64,000 nucleotides of DNA from Kitasatospora sp. NBC_00315 (GCF_041435095.1 NZ_CP108025.1:5580001-5644000); one strand, 5' to 3'; numbered from the stretch's first letter, positions 22,951 through 32,386 are shown. Notes: generated by a model from the letters alone, not told the origin. A program made the numbers and translations.

Positions 22951-25614
22951 GTGACCGACACGACGAACCAGCGCCCCGAGAGCAACACGCCCGGGGACGA
23001 AGCAGCCGCCACCACCGCGCTCAGCGGTGGCATCCCGACGACCTACGCCCCGGCGGAGGTAGAGGGCGCGCTGTACGAGCACTGGGTGGAGCGGGGCTAC
23101 TTCACGGCCGACGCGAAGAGCGACAAGCCCGCGTACACGATCGTCATCCCGCCGCCGAACGTCACCGGCGCCCTGCACCTGGGGCACGCCTTCCAGCACA
23201 CGCTGATGGACGCGCTGACCCGCCGCAAGCGCATGCAGGGCTTCGAGACGCTCTGGCTGCCGGGCATGGACCACGCCGGCATCGCGACCCAGAACAAGGT
23301 CGAGCAGCAGCTCGCCGAGGCCGGGCTGTCCCGCCACGACGTGGGCCGCGAGGCCTTCGTCGAGAAGGTGTGGGAGTGGAAGGAGAACTACGGCGGCCGG
23401 ATCCTCGGCCAGATGCGCCGGCTCGGCGACGGCGTGGACTGGTCGCGTGAGCGGTTCACCATGGACGAGGGCCTCTCGCAGGCCGTCCAGACCGTCTTCA
23501 AGAAGCTCTTCGACGACGGCCTGATCTACCGCGCCGAACGCATCATCAACTGGTGCCCGCGCTGCCTCACCGCGCTCTCCGACATCGAGGTCGACCACGA
23601 GGACAGCCCCGGCGAGCTGGTCTCGATCCGCTACGGCGAGGGCGCGGACTCGATCGTCGTCGCCACCACCCGCGCCGAGACGCTGCTCGGTGACACCGCG
23701 ATCGCCGTCCACCCGGAGGACGAGCGCTACGCGCACCTGATCGGCCGGACGATCAAGCTGCCGCTGACGGACCGTGAGATCCCGGTCGTCGCCGACACCC
23801 ACGTCGACCCGGAGTTCGGCACCGGCGCCGTCAAGGTGACCCCGGCACACGACCCGAACGACTTCGCCATCGGCCAGCGCCACGGCCTGCCCAACCTGAC
23901 GGTGATGGACGAGCACGGTGTGATCACCGTGCACGGTCCCTTCCTCGGCCTGGACCGGCTGGAGGCCCGCTCGGCCGTCGTCGGCGCGCTGCGCGAGCAG
24001 GGGCGGATCGTCGCCGAGAAGCGTCCCTACATGCACGCGGTGGGCCACTGCTCGCGCTGCCACACCATCGTCGAGCCGCGCCTGTCGCTGCAGTGGTGGG
24101 TCAAGGTCGACCCGCTGGCGCAGGAGGCGGGCGACGCCGTCCGCGACGGCCGGGTGAAGATCCACCCGAAGTCGCTGGAGGGCCGGTACTTCGACTGGGT
24201 CGACAACATGCACGACTGGTGCATCTCGCGCCAGCTCTGGTGGGGCCACCGGATCCCGGTCTGGTACGGCCCCGAGGGCCAGGTCGTCTGCGTCGGTCCG
24301 GACGACGAGCCGCCCACCGGCGAAGGCTGGCACCAGGACCCGGACGTCCTGGACACCTGGTTCTCCGCCGGCCTGTGGCCCTTCTCCACCCTGGGCTGGC
24401 CCGAGAAGACCCTGGACCTGGAGAAGTTCTACGCCACCGACGTCCTGCTCACCGGCCACGACATCATCTTCTTCTGGGTCGCCCGGATGATGATGTTCGG
24501 CCTCTACGCGATGGACGGACAGGCGCCGTTCAAGACCGTCGCGCTGACCGGTCTGGTCCGCGACGAGTTCGGCAAGAAGATGTCCAAGTCCTCCGGCACC
24601 GCCGTGGACCCGCTGGACTGGATGGACGCCTACGGCGCCGACGCCGTCCGCTTCACGCTGGCCCGCGGTGCCAACCCGGGCGCCGACGTGCCGATCGGCG
24701 AGGACTGGGTCAAGGGTTCCCGCAACTTCTGCAACAAGATCTGGAACGCCACCCGCTTCGCGCTGATGAACGGCGCCACCGTCGAGGGCCCGCTGCCGGC
24801 TCCCGAGGAGCTGACGGCCGTCGACCGCTGGATCCTGTCCCGCCTGAACGCCACCGTGGCCGAGGTCGACGGGCTCTACGACGACTACCAGTTCGCCAAG
24901 CTGGCCGACTGCCTCTTCCACTTCGCCTGGGACGAGGTCTTCGACTGGTACGTCGAGCTCTCCAAGACCACCCTGGCCAAGGGCGGCCCGCAGGCCGACG
25001 CCTCGCGCCGGGTGCTCGGCGAGGTCCTGGACGTCACGCTGCGCCTGCTCCACCCGATCGTGCCGTTCGTCACGGACACCCTGTGGACCACGCTGACCGG
25101 CGCCGAGTCGCTGGTCGTCACCGACTGGCCGGTCGCCGACCCGGCCCGCCGGGACGCCGCCGCCGAGGCCGAGGTCGCCACCCTCCAGCAGGTGGTCACC
25201 GAGGTCCGCCGGTTCCGCTCCGACCAGGGCCTGCAGCCGGCCCAGCGGGTGCCCGCCACGCTCGACCTGGCCGGCACCGTGCTGACCGCGCACGAGGACG
25301 CGATCCGTTCGCTGCTGCGTCTGACCGCTCCCGAGGAGGGCTTCACGGCCACCGCCTCGCTCCCGGTCGCCGGTGCGGTCGTGGCCCTGGACCTCTCCGG
25401 CACCATCGACGTCGCGGCGGAGCGCAAGCGCCTCGCCAAGGACCTCGCGGCCGCGGAGAAGGAGAAGGCCCAGACCACCGCCAAGCTCGGCAACGAGGGC
25501 TTCCTCGCCAAGGCGCCGGACGACGTGGTCGCCAAGATCCGGGCCCGCCAGGAGGCCGCCGGGGCCGACATCCTCCGGATCACGGCCCAGCTGGCGGCGC
25601 TGCCGCAGGCCTGA
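22951..25614 (+). CDS. valS: Valyl-tRNA synthetase
   Basis: 887 aa from the GTG at 22951, family length. The class I signatures are GALHLGH (residues about 73-79, the HIGH motif) and KKMSKS (about 542-547). The editing domain (about 190-340) removes mischarged Thr. The C-terminal arm (about 810-880, ERKRLAKDLAAAEKEKAQTTAKLGNEGFLAKAP) is the tRNA-binding coiled coil special to ValRS. The first 25 residues are a disordered, Thr/Ala-rich extension. It charges tRNA-Val in the cytoplasm. Confidence 0.98.
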   Translation: MTDTTNQRPESNTPGDEAAATTALSGGIPTTYAPAEVEGALYEHWVERGYFTADAKSDKPAYTIVIPPPNVTGALHLGHAFQHTLMDALTRRKRMQGFETLWLPGMDHAGIATQNKVEQQLAEAGLSRHDVGREAFVEKVWEWKENYGGRILGQMRRLGDGVDWSRERFTMDEGLSQAVQTVFKKLFDDGLIYRAERIINWCPRCLTALSDIEVDHEDSPGELVSIRYGEGADSIVVATTRAETLLGDTAIAVHPEDERYAHLIGRTIKLPLTDREIPVVADTHVDPEFGTGAVKVTPAHDPNDFAIGQRHGLPNLTVMDEHGVITVHGPFLGLDRLEARSAVVGALREQGRIVAEKRPYMHAVGHCSRCHTIVEPRLSLQWWVKVDPLAQEAGDAVRDGRVKIHPKSLEGRYFDWVDNMHDWCISRQLWWGHRIPVWYGPEGQVVCVGPDDEPPTGEGWHQDPDVLDTWFSAGLWPFSTLGWPEKTLDLEKFYATDVLLTGHDIIFFWVARMMMFGLYAMDGQAPFKTVALTGLVRDEFGKKMSKSSGTAVDPLDWMDAYGADAVRFTLARGANPGADVPIGEDWVKGSRNFCNKIWNATRFALMNGATVEGPLPAPEELTAVDRWILSRLNATVAEVDGLYDDYQFAKLADCLFHFAWDEVFDWYVELSKTTLAKGGPQADASRRVLGEVLDVTLRLLHPIVPFVTDTLWTTLTGAESLVVTDWPVADPARRDAAAEAEVATLQQVVTEVRRFRSDQGLQPAQRVPATLDLAGTVLTAHEDAIRSLLRLTAPEEGFTATASLPVAGAVVALDLSGTIDVAAERKRLAKDLAAAEKEKAQTTAKLGNEGFLAKAPDDVVAKIRARQEAAGADILRITAQLAALPQA

Positions 25615-26097
25615 CCGACAGGTGATCACCCGGGGGCCGCACCCGTAGGACGGGGTGCGGCCCCCGGGCTTTTCCTTCTCTGCGCGGCGTCATGCGCGCC
25701 CGAGGACATCGGCCGCGCGGCGAAATGCGCGCCCGATGTCCTCGGCGGTGCGCGGCGCCCTCGGGCGGTGGATGGGAAATCGGCGCACCGCACCGTCGGG
25801 GAGCCACGCCGGAAAGACCCGAACGGTCCATTCGTATTACCCGGACACCCCGTTCGGCAGTGATCAGGGCGCTGCTGTGCCGGTGCCGGACCGTTCTTCC
25901 GGTACGACCGATATCCGTGCCCGGTCACGACCGCTCGGCCGACTTCCCGGAGATGGGGAAATCCGTGCCGCTCTCTGGTCAAAACCCGGTCTATTTCCTT
26001 CCGGTCTTGCCCGGGCGGGTTCGGCGAAGTTCACAGGTCGGCTGTGTACGGTGGGCAGGAGTTCCGCCGAGACGGTCGACTGACGGGAGGGCACGGC
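25615..26097. other. Gene-free stretch between valS and the 26098 gene
   Basis: Contains the valS terminator (25630-25674), an inverted repeat at 25700-25745 whose 12-nt arms are CCGAGGACATCG and its complement, with a direct repeat ATGCGCGCCCGA next to each arm, and then about 300 nt of lower GC with no protein-like frame. That last part probably holds the promoter of the gene at 26098. Confidence 0.5.
25630..25674 (+). terminator. Intrinsic terminator of valS
   Basis: A 15-bp stem (25630-25644 with 25653-25667), rich in GC and perfectly paired, is followed by GCTTTTCC, a real U-tract. It starts 16 nt after the valS stop codon. Confidence 0.9.
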
Positions 26098-26625
26098 GTG
26101 GTGGTGACCGAGGAGTTGGCCGACGAACTGCCTGCTGAAGCGGTCGAGGAGGCCAAGGCCCGCGCGGCCACCCTGCTTCTCGCCTTCCGGCACGGCAACC
26201 AGCTGGCGTACGACGACGCCCTGGACCGGCTTTTCGCGGAGCAGGCCGAACGCGAGGTAACCACGCTGCTGGTCTGGATCGCCGCCGAGGCGGTGCGCAA
26301 GGCCTACGCGCCCGAGGTCGGTGACCGGGTCCTGCGGGGCCTCGCCCGGCGGGCGCCCGCCGACACCTCCTCGGTCGCCATCGACGAGCAGACCGCCGAC
26401 GCCGCGCGGCTGCTGGAGGCCGTCGAGGCGGGGGAGGTGGCAGTGGTGCGCAGCATGGTGGCGGCGACCGCGGACACGACCTTCCTGCTCGGCGGACTGC
26501 TCCAGGCCGTCGCCATGATGCTTCCGCTGCTGCCGGAGGGCGAGGCCCGCGAGGTGGTGGCCGAGCTGCGCCGGCGGCACTGCGGCCCGGCTCCGGAGAT
26601 CCCCGAGGCCAGGGCCGGGGCCTGA
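26098..26625 (+). CDS. Unidentified conserved-looking helical protein
   Basis: 175 aa from a GTG at 26098, with GGGAGG 7 nt upstream; the next two codons are also GTG. The protein is strongly helical and acidic, without signal or clear membrane segment, although residues about 130-150 (TFLLGGLLQAVAMMLPLLPEG) are hydrophobic and could be buried or membrane-bound. I do not recognise a family. It is monocistronic between valS and the convergent chitinase, where S. coelicolor as I know it has folC next to valS, so it may be a later insertion. Confidence 0.7.
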   Translation: MVVTEELADELPAEAVEEAKARAATLLLAFRHGNQLAYDDALDRLFAEQAEREVTTLLVWIAAEAVRKAYAPEVGDRVLRGLARRAPADTSSVAIDEQTADAARLLEAVEAGEVAVVRSMVAATADTTFLLGGLLQAVAMMLPLLPEGEAREVVAELRRRHCGPAPEIPEARAGA

Positions 26626-26702
26626 GCCCTGCCCGACGCTCGCGCCGGGTGCCCCGGCCGGGCCCGTGCTGCGGAGCCGGCCGGGGCGGATCAGGATCAG
26701 GA

Positions 26703-28259
26703 TCAGGGCATCGCGTGCAGGTGACCGCCGACCGTGCCGGCGATCGAACCTCCGTTCTTGGCATCCCAGTTGGTCGACCAGGTCATCGCCCCGCCGATCC
26801 CGGGCCAGGTGGTGTCCGGCTTGTAGCTGCCGCAGTTGGTTCCGGCCGCCAGGCAGTCCAGCGCGTTGTCCACCACGCTCGCGGCGACGTAGCCGCCGCT
26901 CGCCGCACCGGTGGACGCGGGGACGCCGAGTCCGACCTGGCTCGGCTTCAGCCCGCCCTTGAGCTGGATGCAGGCCAGCGCGGTGAGGAAGTTCTCGCTG
27001 CCCTGCGCATAGACGTTGCCGTCGCAGCCCAGCATCGAACCGGAGTTGTAGTACTGCATGTTGACGATGGTGAGGACGTCCTTCACGTTCAGCGCCAGCT
27101 TGAAGTACTCCATCCCGGTCGACTGCATGTCGATGGTCTGCGGAGCCATGGTGAGCACGAACCCGCTGCCGACCTTGCTCGCCAGCGAGTGCAGTGCCTG
27201 GCCCATGTAGGTCGAGTTGACGCCGTTCTCCAGGTCGATGTCGACCCCGTCGAAGCCGTAGCTCTGGACGAGCGCGTACGCGCTGTTGGCGAAGTTGGCG
27301 GCGGAGGCGGAGTCGCTCACCGAGATGGTGCCGTTCTGGCCGCCGATCGAGAGCACCACCTTCTTGCCCGCGGCGTGCTTGGCCGCGATGTCGGCCTTGA
27401 ACTGGGCGTCGGTGTAGCCGCCGAGGTGCGAGGAGAGCGTGCTGTCCAGCGTGAAGCTGATCGCCCCCGGTGTGCCGGTCGCGTCGGCGAAGGAGACCGC
27501 GATGATGTCGTACGCGGCCGGCACGTCACTGATCTTCTGGACGGTCGCGCCGTTGTCGAAGTTCTGCCAGTAACCGGTCAGGACGTGCTTGGGCAGTCCC
27601 GGGCCGGGGCCGGTGGAGGTGGCCGTCGGCGTCGGCGAGGGGCTGGCGGTCGCCGTCGGGCTCTTGCTCGGACCGGCCGTCGGCGTCGGAGTGGCGCTCG
27701 CGGTGGTGCTGGCCGACGGGGACGGCGGCGGGGTCCCGGGCCCGACCAGGGAGACGTTGTCCGCCAGGTAGGCGCCCTGGCCGTACCAGCCGTGCAGGTA
27801 GACGGTGACGCTGGTGGTGGCGGCCCCGGTGGTGAAGGTGGTGCCGAGCTTGTTCCAGCTCGTGCTGCTGGACCAGGTGCTCGGGTCGGTCCCGCCGGTG
27901 CCCCGGGCGCCGAGGTAGACGTAGGGGCCCTGCACCCAGGCGCTCAGGTTGTACGTCGAGGACGGCTTCACCACCACGGTCTGGGTGCACTCCGCGGTGT
28001 CGCTGCTGGTCGGAGTGGCGCGCAGGGAGGCGCTCCCCGCGTACGGGGAGGTGGTCTCGGCGCCCGTACCGGCCGGGCAGTTCCAGTTCGTCAGGTGGTT
28101 GCCGGTCTCGAAGCCGCCGTTGGCGATCAGGTCGGCGTCGGCGGCCTGTGCGCCGCCGCCGGACAGCACGAGGGCGCTCAGGCCCAGGGCGAGGGCGGCG
28201 GTGCCGGCGAGCGCGGTGTGGACGCCGCGACTGCGGCTCCGGTGTCGGGCAGGTGGCAT
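26703..28259 (-). CDS. Secreted GH18 chitinase with N-terminal carbohydrate-binding module
   Basis: 518 aa from the ATG at 28259. A signal peptide (residues 1-40, basic start, hydrophobic core, cut after AQA) is followed by a beta-sandwich carbohydrate-binding module (about 42-175, LIANGGFETGNHLTNW), a Thr/Pro/Ser-rich linker (about 180-225) and the GH18 barrel. The catalytic motif DGVDIDLE lies at about 337-344, with Glu344 as the acid. It cleaves chitin outside the cell. A DasR-like operator lies about 130 nt upstream, fitting induction by N-acetylglucosamine. The gene is convergent with the 26098 gene. Confidence 0.95.
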   Translation of the reverse strand: MPPARHRSRSRGVHTALAGTAALALGLSALVLSGGGAQAADADLIANGGFETGNHLTNWNCPAGTGAETTSPYAGSASLRATPTSSDTAECTQTVVVKPSSTYNLSAWVQGPYVYLGARGTGGTDPSTWSSSTSWNKLGTTFTTGAATTSVTVYLHGWYGQGAYLADNVSLVGPGTPPPSPSASTTASATPTPTAGPSKSPTATASPSPTPTATSTGPGPGLPKHVLTGYWQNFDNGATVQKISDVPAAYDIIAVSFADATGTPGAISFTLDSTLSSHLGGYTDAQFKADIAAKHAAGKKVVLSIGGQNGTISVSDSASAANFANSAYALVQSYGFDGVDIDLENGVNSTYMGQALHSLASKVGSGFVLTMAPQTIDMQSTGMEYFKLALNVKDVLTIVNMQYYNSGSMLGCDGNVYAQGSENFLTALACIQLKGGLKPSQVGLGVPASTGAASGGYVAASVVDNALDCLAAGTNCGSYKPDTTWPGIGGAMTWSTNWDAKNGGSIAGTVGGHLHAMP

Positions 28260-28385
28260 GACTCCATCTCCAGTGGGGGAGGCCGGCCGACCCGGTGGGG
28301 GAGGGTCGTACCGGGTGTCGATGGTGCGCGTGCGGGAGCGTCCGACAAACCAAGTCACCTGGCGAGCCAGGTACTTGCCTCACAA

Positions 28386-28401
28386 GGTGGAGTAGACCAA
28401 T
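28386..28401 (-). promoter_or_regulatory. DasR-responsive element (dre) of the chitinase gene
   Basis: On the minus strand ATTGGTCTACTCCACC matches the known dre consensus ACTGGTCTAGACCACT at about 11-12 of 16 positions, including the GGTCTA half. DasR is the GntR repressor that controls chitin and GlcNAc genes in Streptomyces. The site lies 127-142 nt upstream of the start codon, a usual place for chitinase genes. Confidence 0.6.
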
Positions 28402-28589
28402 CCGGCTGTCAAGAGTGCCGTGCGACGTGGGCCGGATCGACGGCCGCCGCGGGCGGCCGCCGGCCCGGCACCGGCGCCGGCGGTTCACCCGCGCCGGCCG
28501 GCGCCGGACGATCTTCTTCGCCTGCCGTCGGGGGGTGGCCCGGGTCACCCGTTCCCACCCGCCCCCGCAGCACCACTCCCGGGGCTCCG

Positions 28590-28595
28590 TAGACT
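28590..28595 (+). promoter_or_regulatory. folC -10 box, leaderless transcript
   Basis: TAGACT ends 6 nt before the GTG at 28602, and no ribosome binding site is visible. A leaderless mRNA is expected. Confidence 0.55.
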
Positions 28596-28601
28596 GGCAC
28601 C

Positions 28602-30005
28602 GTGAGCGACAAGGCCGAGCAGAACCCGTACACCGTCCGCCCCAGCAGTGCCGATGGCGGCGCCGAGCCCGCGGACGTCCTGCGCGAGATCGAGCAGGAG
28701 CTGGCCGGGCGCTGGCCCGAGAACAAGCTGGAGCCCTCGCTCGACCGGATCAACGCGCTGATGGACATCCTGGGCGAGCCCCAGCGGGCCTTCCCGTCCA
28801 TCCACATCACCGGCACCAACGGCAAGACCTCCACCGCCCGGATGGTCGAGCAGCTGCTCAACTCCTTCGAACTGCGCACCGGCCGCTACACCAGCCCGCA
28901 CGTGGAGTCCGTCACCGAGCGGATCAGCCTGGACGGCAGCTCGATCAGCCCCGAGCGCTTCGCCGAGACCTACCGGGACATCGAGCCCTACGTCCGGATG
29001 GTCGACGAGCAGCAGCCCGTCGCGATGTCGTTCTTCGAGGTGCTCACCGGCATGGCGTACGCGGCCTTCGCCGACGCGCCGGTGGACGTGGCCGTGGTCG
29101 AGGTCGGCATGGGCGGCTCCTGGGACGCCACCAACGTCATCGACGCGGGCGTCTCGGTGATCACCCCGATCTCGCTGGACCACACCGACAAGCTCGGCGG
29201 CACCACCGGTGAGATCGCCGTCGAGAAGTCCGGGATCATCAAGCCGGGCGGACTGGCCGTCGTCGCCCAGCAGCAGCTGGACGCCGCCCAGACCATCCTG
29301 AAGCGCGCCGTCGAGGTGGACGCCACGGTGGCCCGCGAGGGCATGGAGTTCGGCGTGCGCCACCGTGAGGTCGCCATCGGCGGCCAGCTGGTGACGCTGC
29401 GCGGGCTCAGCGGCGAGGACTACGAGGACGTCTTCCTGCCGCTGCACGGCGCGCACCAGGCGCAGAACGCCTCCCTCGCGCTGGCCGCCGTGGAGGCGTT
29501 CTTCGGCGTCGGCGGTGCCCGCGCCGGAAAGCTCGACATCGACAAGGTCCGGCAGGCGTTCTCCGGCGTCAGCTCGCCGGGCCGCCTGGAGGTCGTCCGG
29601 CGCAGCCCCACCATCCTGCTGGACGCCGCGCACAACCCGGCGGGCGCCGAGGCCACGGTGTCCGCGATCAACGAGGCCTTCGGCTTCACCCGGCTGATCG
29701 GGGTGATCGCCACCAGCGGGGACAAGGACGTCTCCGGGCTGCTGTCGGCCTTCGAGCCGCTGCTCGCCGAGGTCGTGATCACCCAGAACTCGACCCACCG
29801 CCGGATGCCCGTCGACCGGCTGGCCGCCCTCGCGGTCGAGATCTTCGGCGAGGAGCGCGTCCAGGTCGAGCCGCGCCTCGACGAGGCGATCGACGCCGCG
29901 GTGGCCCTGGCGGAGGAGGACGGCGACCTCGGCGGCTGCGGTGTGCTGGTCACCGGTTCGGTCATCACGGTGGGCGAGGCACGCCTGCTGCTCGGAAGGA
30001 AGTGA
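28602..30005 (+). CDS. folC: Bifunctional dihydrofolate/folylpolyglutamate synthase
   Basis: 467 aa from the GTG at 28602. The Mur-ligase-type P-loop ITGTNGKTSTARM (residues about 67-79), the folate-binding segment YTSPHVESVTERI and the second ATP site LLDAAHNPAGAEAT are all present. It adds glutamate to dihydropteroate and to folates, keeping them in the cell. It is followed one base later by the DUF4233 gene, a conserved actinobacterial pair. Confidence 0.96.
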   Translation: MSDKAEQNPYTVRPSSADGGAEPADVLREIEQELAGRWPENKLEPSLDRINALMDILGEPQRAFPSIHITGTNGKTSTARMVEQLLNSFELRTGRYTSPHVESVTERISLDGSSISPERFAETYRDIEPYVRMVDEQQPVAMSFFEVLTGMAYAAFADAPVDVAVVEVGMGGSWDATNVIDAGVSVITPISLDHTDKLGGTTGEIAVEKSGIIKPGGLAVVAQQQLDAAQTILKRAVEVDATVAREGMEFGVRHREVAIGGQLVTLRGLSGEDYEDVFLPLHGAHQAQNASLALAAVEAFFGVGGARAGKLDIDKVRQAFSGVSSPGRLEVVRRSPTILLDAAHNPAGAEATVSAINEAFGFTRLIGVIATSGDKDVSGLLSAFEPLLAEVVITQNSTHRRMPVDRLAALAVEIFGEERVQVEPRLDEAIDAAVALAEEDGDLGGCGVLVTGSVITVGEARLLLGRK

Positions 30006-30006
30006 C

Positions 30007-30360
30007 ATGAGGACGCTCTGTTCCTCGACCCTGATCGGCGAGGCACTGCTGGTGATGTTCGCCGGGCTGGTCGCGATGCGGCTCTCCGACGTCTCCACCG
30101 CGACGGTGTGGACGGTCAGCGCCATAGCGATGGTGCTCTGCGTGCTGCTCTGCGGCATGATCAACCGCCCCGGCGCGGTGGCGACCGGCTGGGCGCTGCA
30201 GATCGGCCTGATCGCCAGCGGCTTCGTGCTGCCGACGATGTTCGGCCTCGGCGTGGTCTTCGCCGGCCTCTGGTGGTGCTCGGTGCACTACGGCCGCAGG
30301 ATCGACGAGATCAAGGCCGCCCGGGCGGCGCAGGGCCCGGCCCCGGCAGTAGTAGCCTGA
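30007..30360 (+). CDS. DUF4233 membrane protein
   Basis: 117 aa from the ATG at 30007, one base after the folC stop codon. Four hydrophobic helices fill the protein (about 8-26, 31-51, 57-77, 80-95), ending in a basic tail. DUF4233 proteins follow folC throughout actinobacteria. Function unknown; coupling to folC suggests a link to folate or envelope, which is only inference. Confidence 0.85.
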   Translation: MRTLCSSTLIGEALLVMFAGLVAMRLSDVSTATVWTVSAIAMVLCVLLCGMINRPGAVATGWALQIGLIASGFVLPTMFGLGVVFAGLWWCSVHYGRRIDEIKAARAAQGPAPAVVA

Positions 30361-30525
30361 CGCCGCACCCCGCCACCGGCGGCGCTCCGGGAATCGGCGG
30401 CGCCCCGCCGGTCCGGGTCGGCCCCGCGCTCGCGGGGACGGCCCGATGAGCTGGGCCGCTCACGCAAGGTAACCTTCGGGTTAGCCGCATACACCATGCC
30501 GAACCGATTCCCCAGGAGCCGCACC

Positions 30526-30939
30526 GTGTCCCAGCGCACTCTCGTCCTGCTCAAGCCCGACGCCGTCAAGCGAGGCCTGGCCGGCGAGATCATCAGCCGG
30601 ATCGAGCGCAAGGCCGGCTGGCGCCTCGCCGCCGTCGAGCTGTGCACCTTCGACCGGGCGACGCTGGAGCAGCACTACGAGGAGCACGTCGGGCGCCCGT
30701 TCTACGAGCCGCTGCTCGACTTCATGACCTCCGGCCCGTCGATCGCGCTGATCGTCGAGGGCGAGAACGTCGTCCCCGGCATCCGCGCGCTGGCCGGCGC
30801 GACCGACCCGCTGCAGGCCGGTCCCGGCACCATCCGCGGTGACTTCGCCACCATCACCCGTGAGAACCTGATCCACGCCTCGGACTCGGACGCCTCCGCC
30901 GAGCGCGAGATCAAGATCTTCTTCCCGGCCCACGCGTGA
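30526..30939 (+). CDS. ndk: Nucleoside diphosphate kinase
   Basis: 137 aa from the GTG at 30526, with AGGAG 7 nt upstream. The phosphohistidine lies in NLIHASDS, and KPDAVKRGL near the start and RGDFA before the active site are signature positions. It moves the terminal phosphate between nucleotides to balance NTP pools. Length is standard. Separate promoter region of 165 nt upstream. Confidence 0.97.
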   Translation: MSQRTLVLLKPDAVKRGLAGEIISRIERKAGWRLAAVELCTFDRATLEQHYEEHVGRPFYEPLLDFMTSGPSIALIVEGENVVPGIRALAGATDPLQAGPGTIRGDFATITRENLIHASDSDASAEREIKIFFPAHA

Positions 30940-31000
30940 CCGCCCGCCCCGGCCGGCCGGACTGATCCGGTCGGGGCATTCTTATCGTCAAATACGGAAC

Positions 31001-31111
31001 TCAGGACTCCGACACGGCGTCCCAATCCTCGTAGAAGCGATCACACCCCGGACAATGGGTGGTATTCCGTCCGTCCGCGTCCACCGTGACCGGCGTGGCT
31101 ACGATGGACAC
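31001..31111 (-). CDS. Possible 36-aa Cys-motif protein
   Basis: A short minus-strand frame from a GTG at 31111 encodes a peptide ending in NTTHCPGCDRFYEDWDAVSES. The CPGC knuckle and acidic/aromatic tail look like part of a zinc ribbon rather than random high-GC translation. No ribosome binding site is visible, and the frame lies opposite the mreB promoter. It may be a true small gene, a remnant of a larger one, or chance. Confidence 0.25.
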   Translation of the reverse strand: MSIVATPVTVDADGRNTTHCPGCDRFYEDWDAVSES

Positions 31112-31222
31112 AACTCATGGGCCCGGTACGGCTGCTCAGCTGGTGTCCGCCCTGTCACGGGCGTGCGCGATCGGCCCACTCCCCGCCATTGACTCCGAGC
31201 CCGGGAAGGCACACCACACCCC

Positions 31223-32260
31223 ATGGCCAACAACCTGTCGTTCATCGGCCGTGACATGGCGATCGACCTCGGCACTGCCAACACGCTGGTGTACGTCAGG
31301 GGCAAGGGGATCGTCCTCAACGAGCCCTCCGTGGTCGCGGTCAACACGAACACCGGCGGGATCCTCGCGGTCGGTTCCGAGGCCAAGAAGATGATCGGCC
31401 GCACCCCCGGCAACATCGTCGCGATCCGCCCGCTCAAGGACGGCGTGATCGCCGACTTCGAGATCACCGAGCGGATGCTCCGCTACTTCATCCTCAAGAT
31501 CCACCGCCGCCGCTACCTGGCCCGTCCGCGGGTCGTGGTCTGCGTGCCCTCCGGCATCACGGGGGTGGAGCGCCGCGCCGTGATCGAGGCCAGCTCGCAG
31601 GCCGGCGCGCGCCAGGTGCACATCATCGAGGAGCCGATGGCCGCCGCGATCGGTGCGGGCCTGCCCGTCCACGAGGCCACCGGCAACATGGTGGTCGACA
31701 TCGGCGGCGGTACGACCGAGGTCGCGGTGATCTCGCTCGGCGGGATCGTCACGGCCCAGTCGATCCGGGTGGCCGGCGACGAGCTGGACAACGCGATCGT
31801 GCAGCACATCAAGAAGGAGTACTCGCTCCTGCTCGGTGAGCGCAGCGCCGAGCAGATCAAGATGAGCATCGGATCGGCCTTCGCGCTGGAGGGCGAGAAG
31901 GACGAGCACGCCGAGATCCGCGGTCGGGACCTGGTCAGCGGCCTGCCCAAGACCGTGGTGATCTCCGCGGCCGAGGTGCGCGAGGCCATCGACGAGCCGG
32001 TGAACTCGATCATCGACGCCGTCAAGACCACCCTCGACCAGTGCCCGCCGGAGCTCGCCGGCGACGTGATGGACCGTGGCATCGTGCTGACCGGCGGTGG
32101 TGCGCTGCTGCGCGGGCTGGACGAGCGGCTGCGCCGGGAGACCGGCATGCCCATCCACATCGCCGAGAACCCGCTGGACTCGGTCGCACTCGGCTCCGGC
32201 AAGTGCGTCGAGGAGTTCGAGGCGCTCCAGCAGGTGCTGGACGCCCAGCCGCGGCGCTGA
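31223..32260 (+). CDS. mreB: Actin-like cell-shape and spore-wall protein MreB
   Basis: 345 aa from the ATG at 31223. The actin ATPase signatures are IDLGTANTLVYV (phosphate 1), VVDIGGGTTEVAVIS (phosphate 2) and GIVLTGGGALLRGL (adenosine). In Streptomyces, MreB assembles under the envelope mainly in sporulating hyphae and helps build the thick spore wall. It heads the mreB-mreC-mreD-pbp2-rodA block. A -10-like TACGAT at 31100-31105 lies about 118 nt upstream. Confidence 0.97.
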   Translation: MANNLSFIGRDMAIDLGTANTLVYVRGKGIVLNEPSVVAVNTNTGGILAVGSEAKKMIGRTPGNIVAIRPLKDGVIADFEITERMLRYFILKIHRRRYLARPRVVVCVPSGITGVERRAVIEASSQAGARQVHIIEEPMAAAIGAGLPVHEATGNMVVDIGGGTTEVAVISLGGIVTAQSIRVAGDELDNAIVQHIKKEYSLLLGERSAEQIKMSIGSAFALEGEKDEHAEIRGRDLVSGLPKTVVISAAEVREAIDEPVNSIIDAVKTTLDQCPPELAGDVMDRGIVLTGGGALLRGLDERLRRETGMPIHIAENPLDSVALGSGKCVEEFEALQQVLDAQPRR

Positions 32261-32386
32261 GCCGCCGCGACAGGTACGCGGACGGTCCTTCGGACGGACC
32301 GTCCTTCACACGGAAGGGCCCTCACCCCGCCCACAGCCCGGTGGGGGCCCGGCACAGGACTCGGACGAAGGGGCAGCTCCAGCACC

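Larger units (their letters stand above)
28260..28601. other. Divergent promoter region of chitinase and folC
   Basis: 342 nt without genes. The chitinase side is less GC-rich and holds an inverted repeat (CACCTGGC/GCCAGGT, near 28,358-28,373) and the DasR-like site (28386-28401). The folC side is GC-rich, with the -10 box at 28590-28595. Confidence 0.5.

Noticed and set aside
30460..30500. Iron-box-like AAGGTAACCTT upstream of ndk
   Set aside because: Only a short partial dyad; the 19-bp DmdR/IdeR consensus is not met, and iron control of ndk is not expected.
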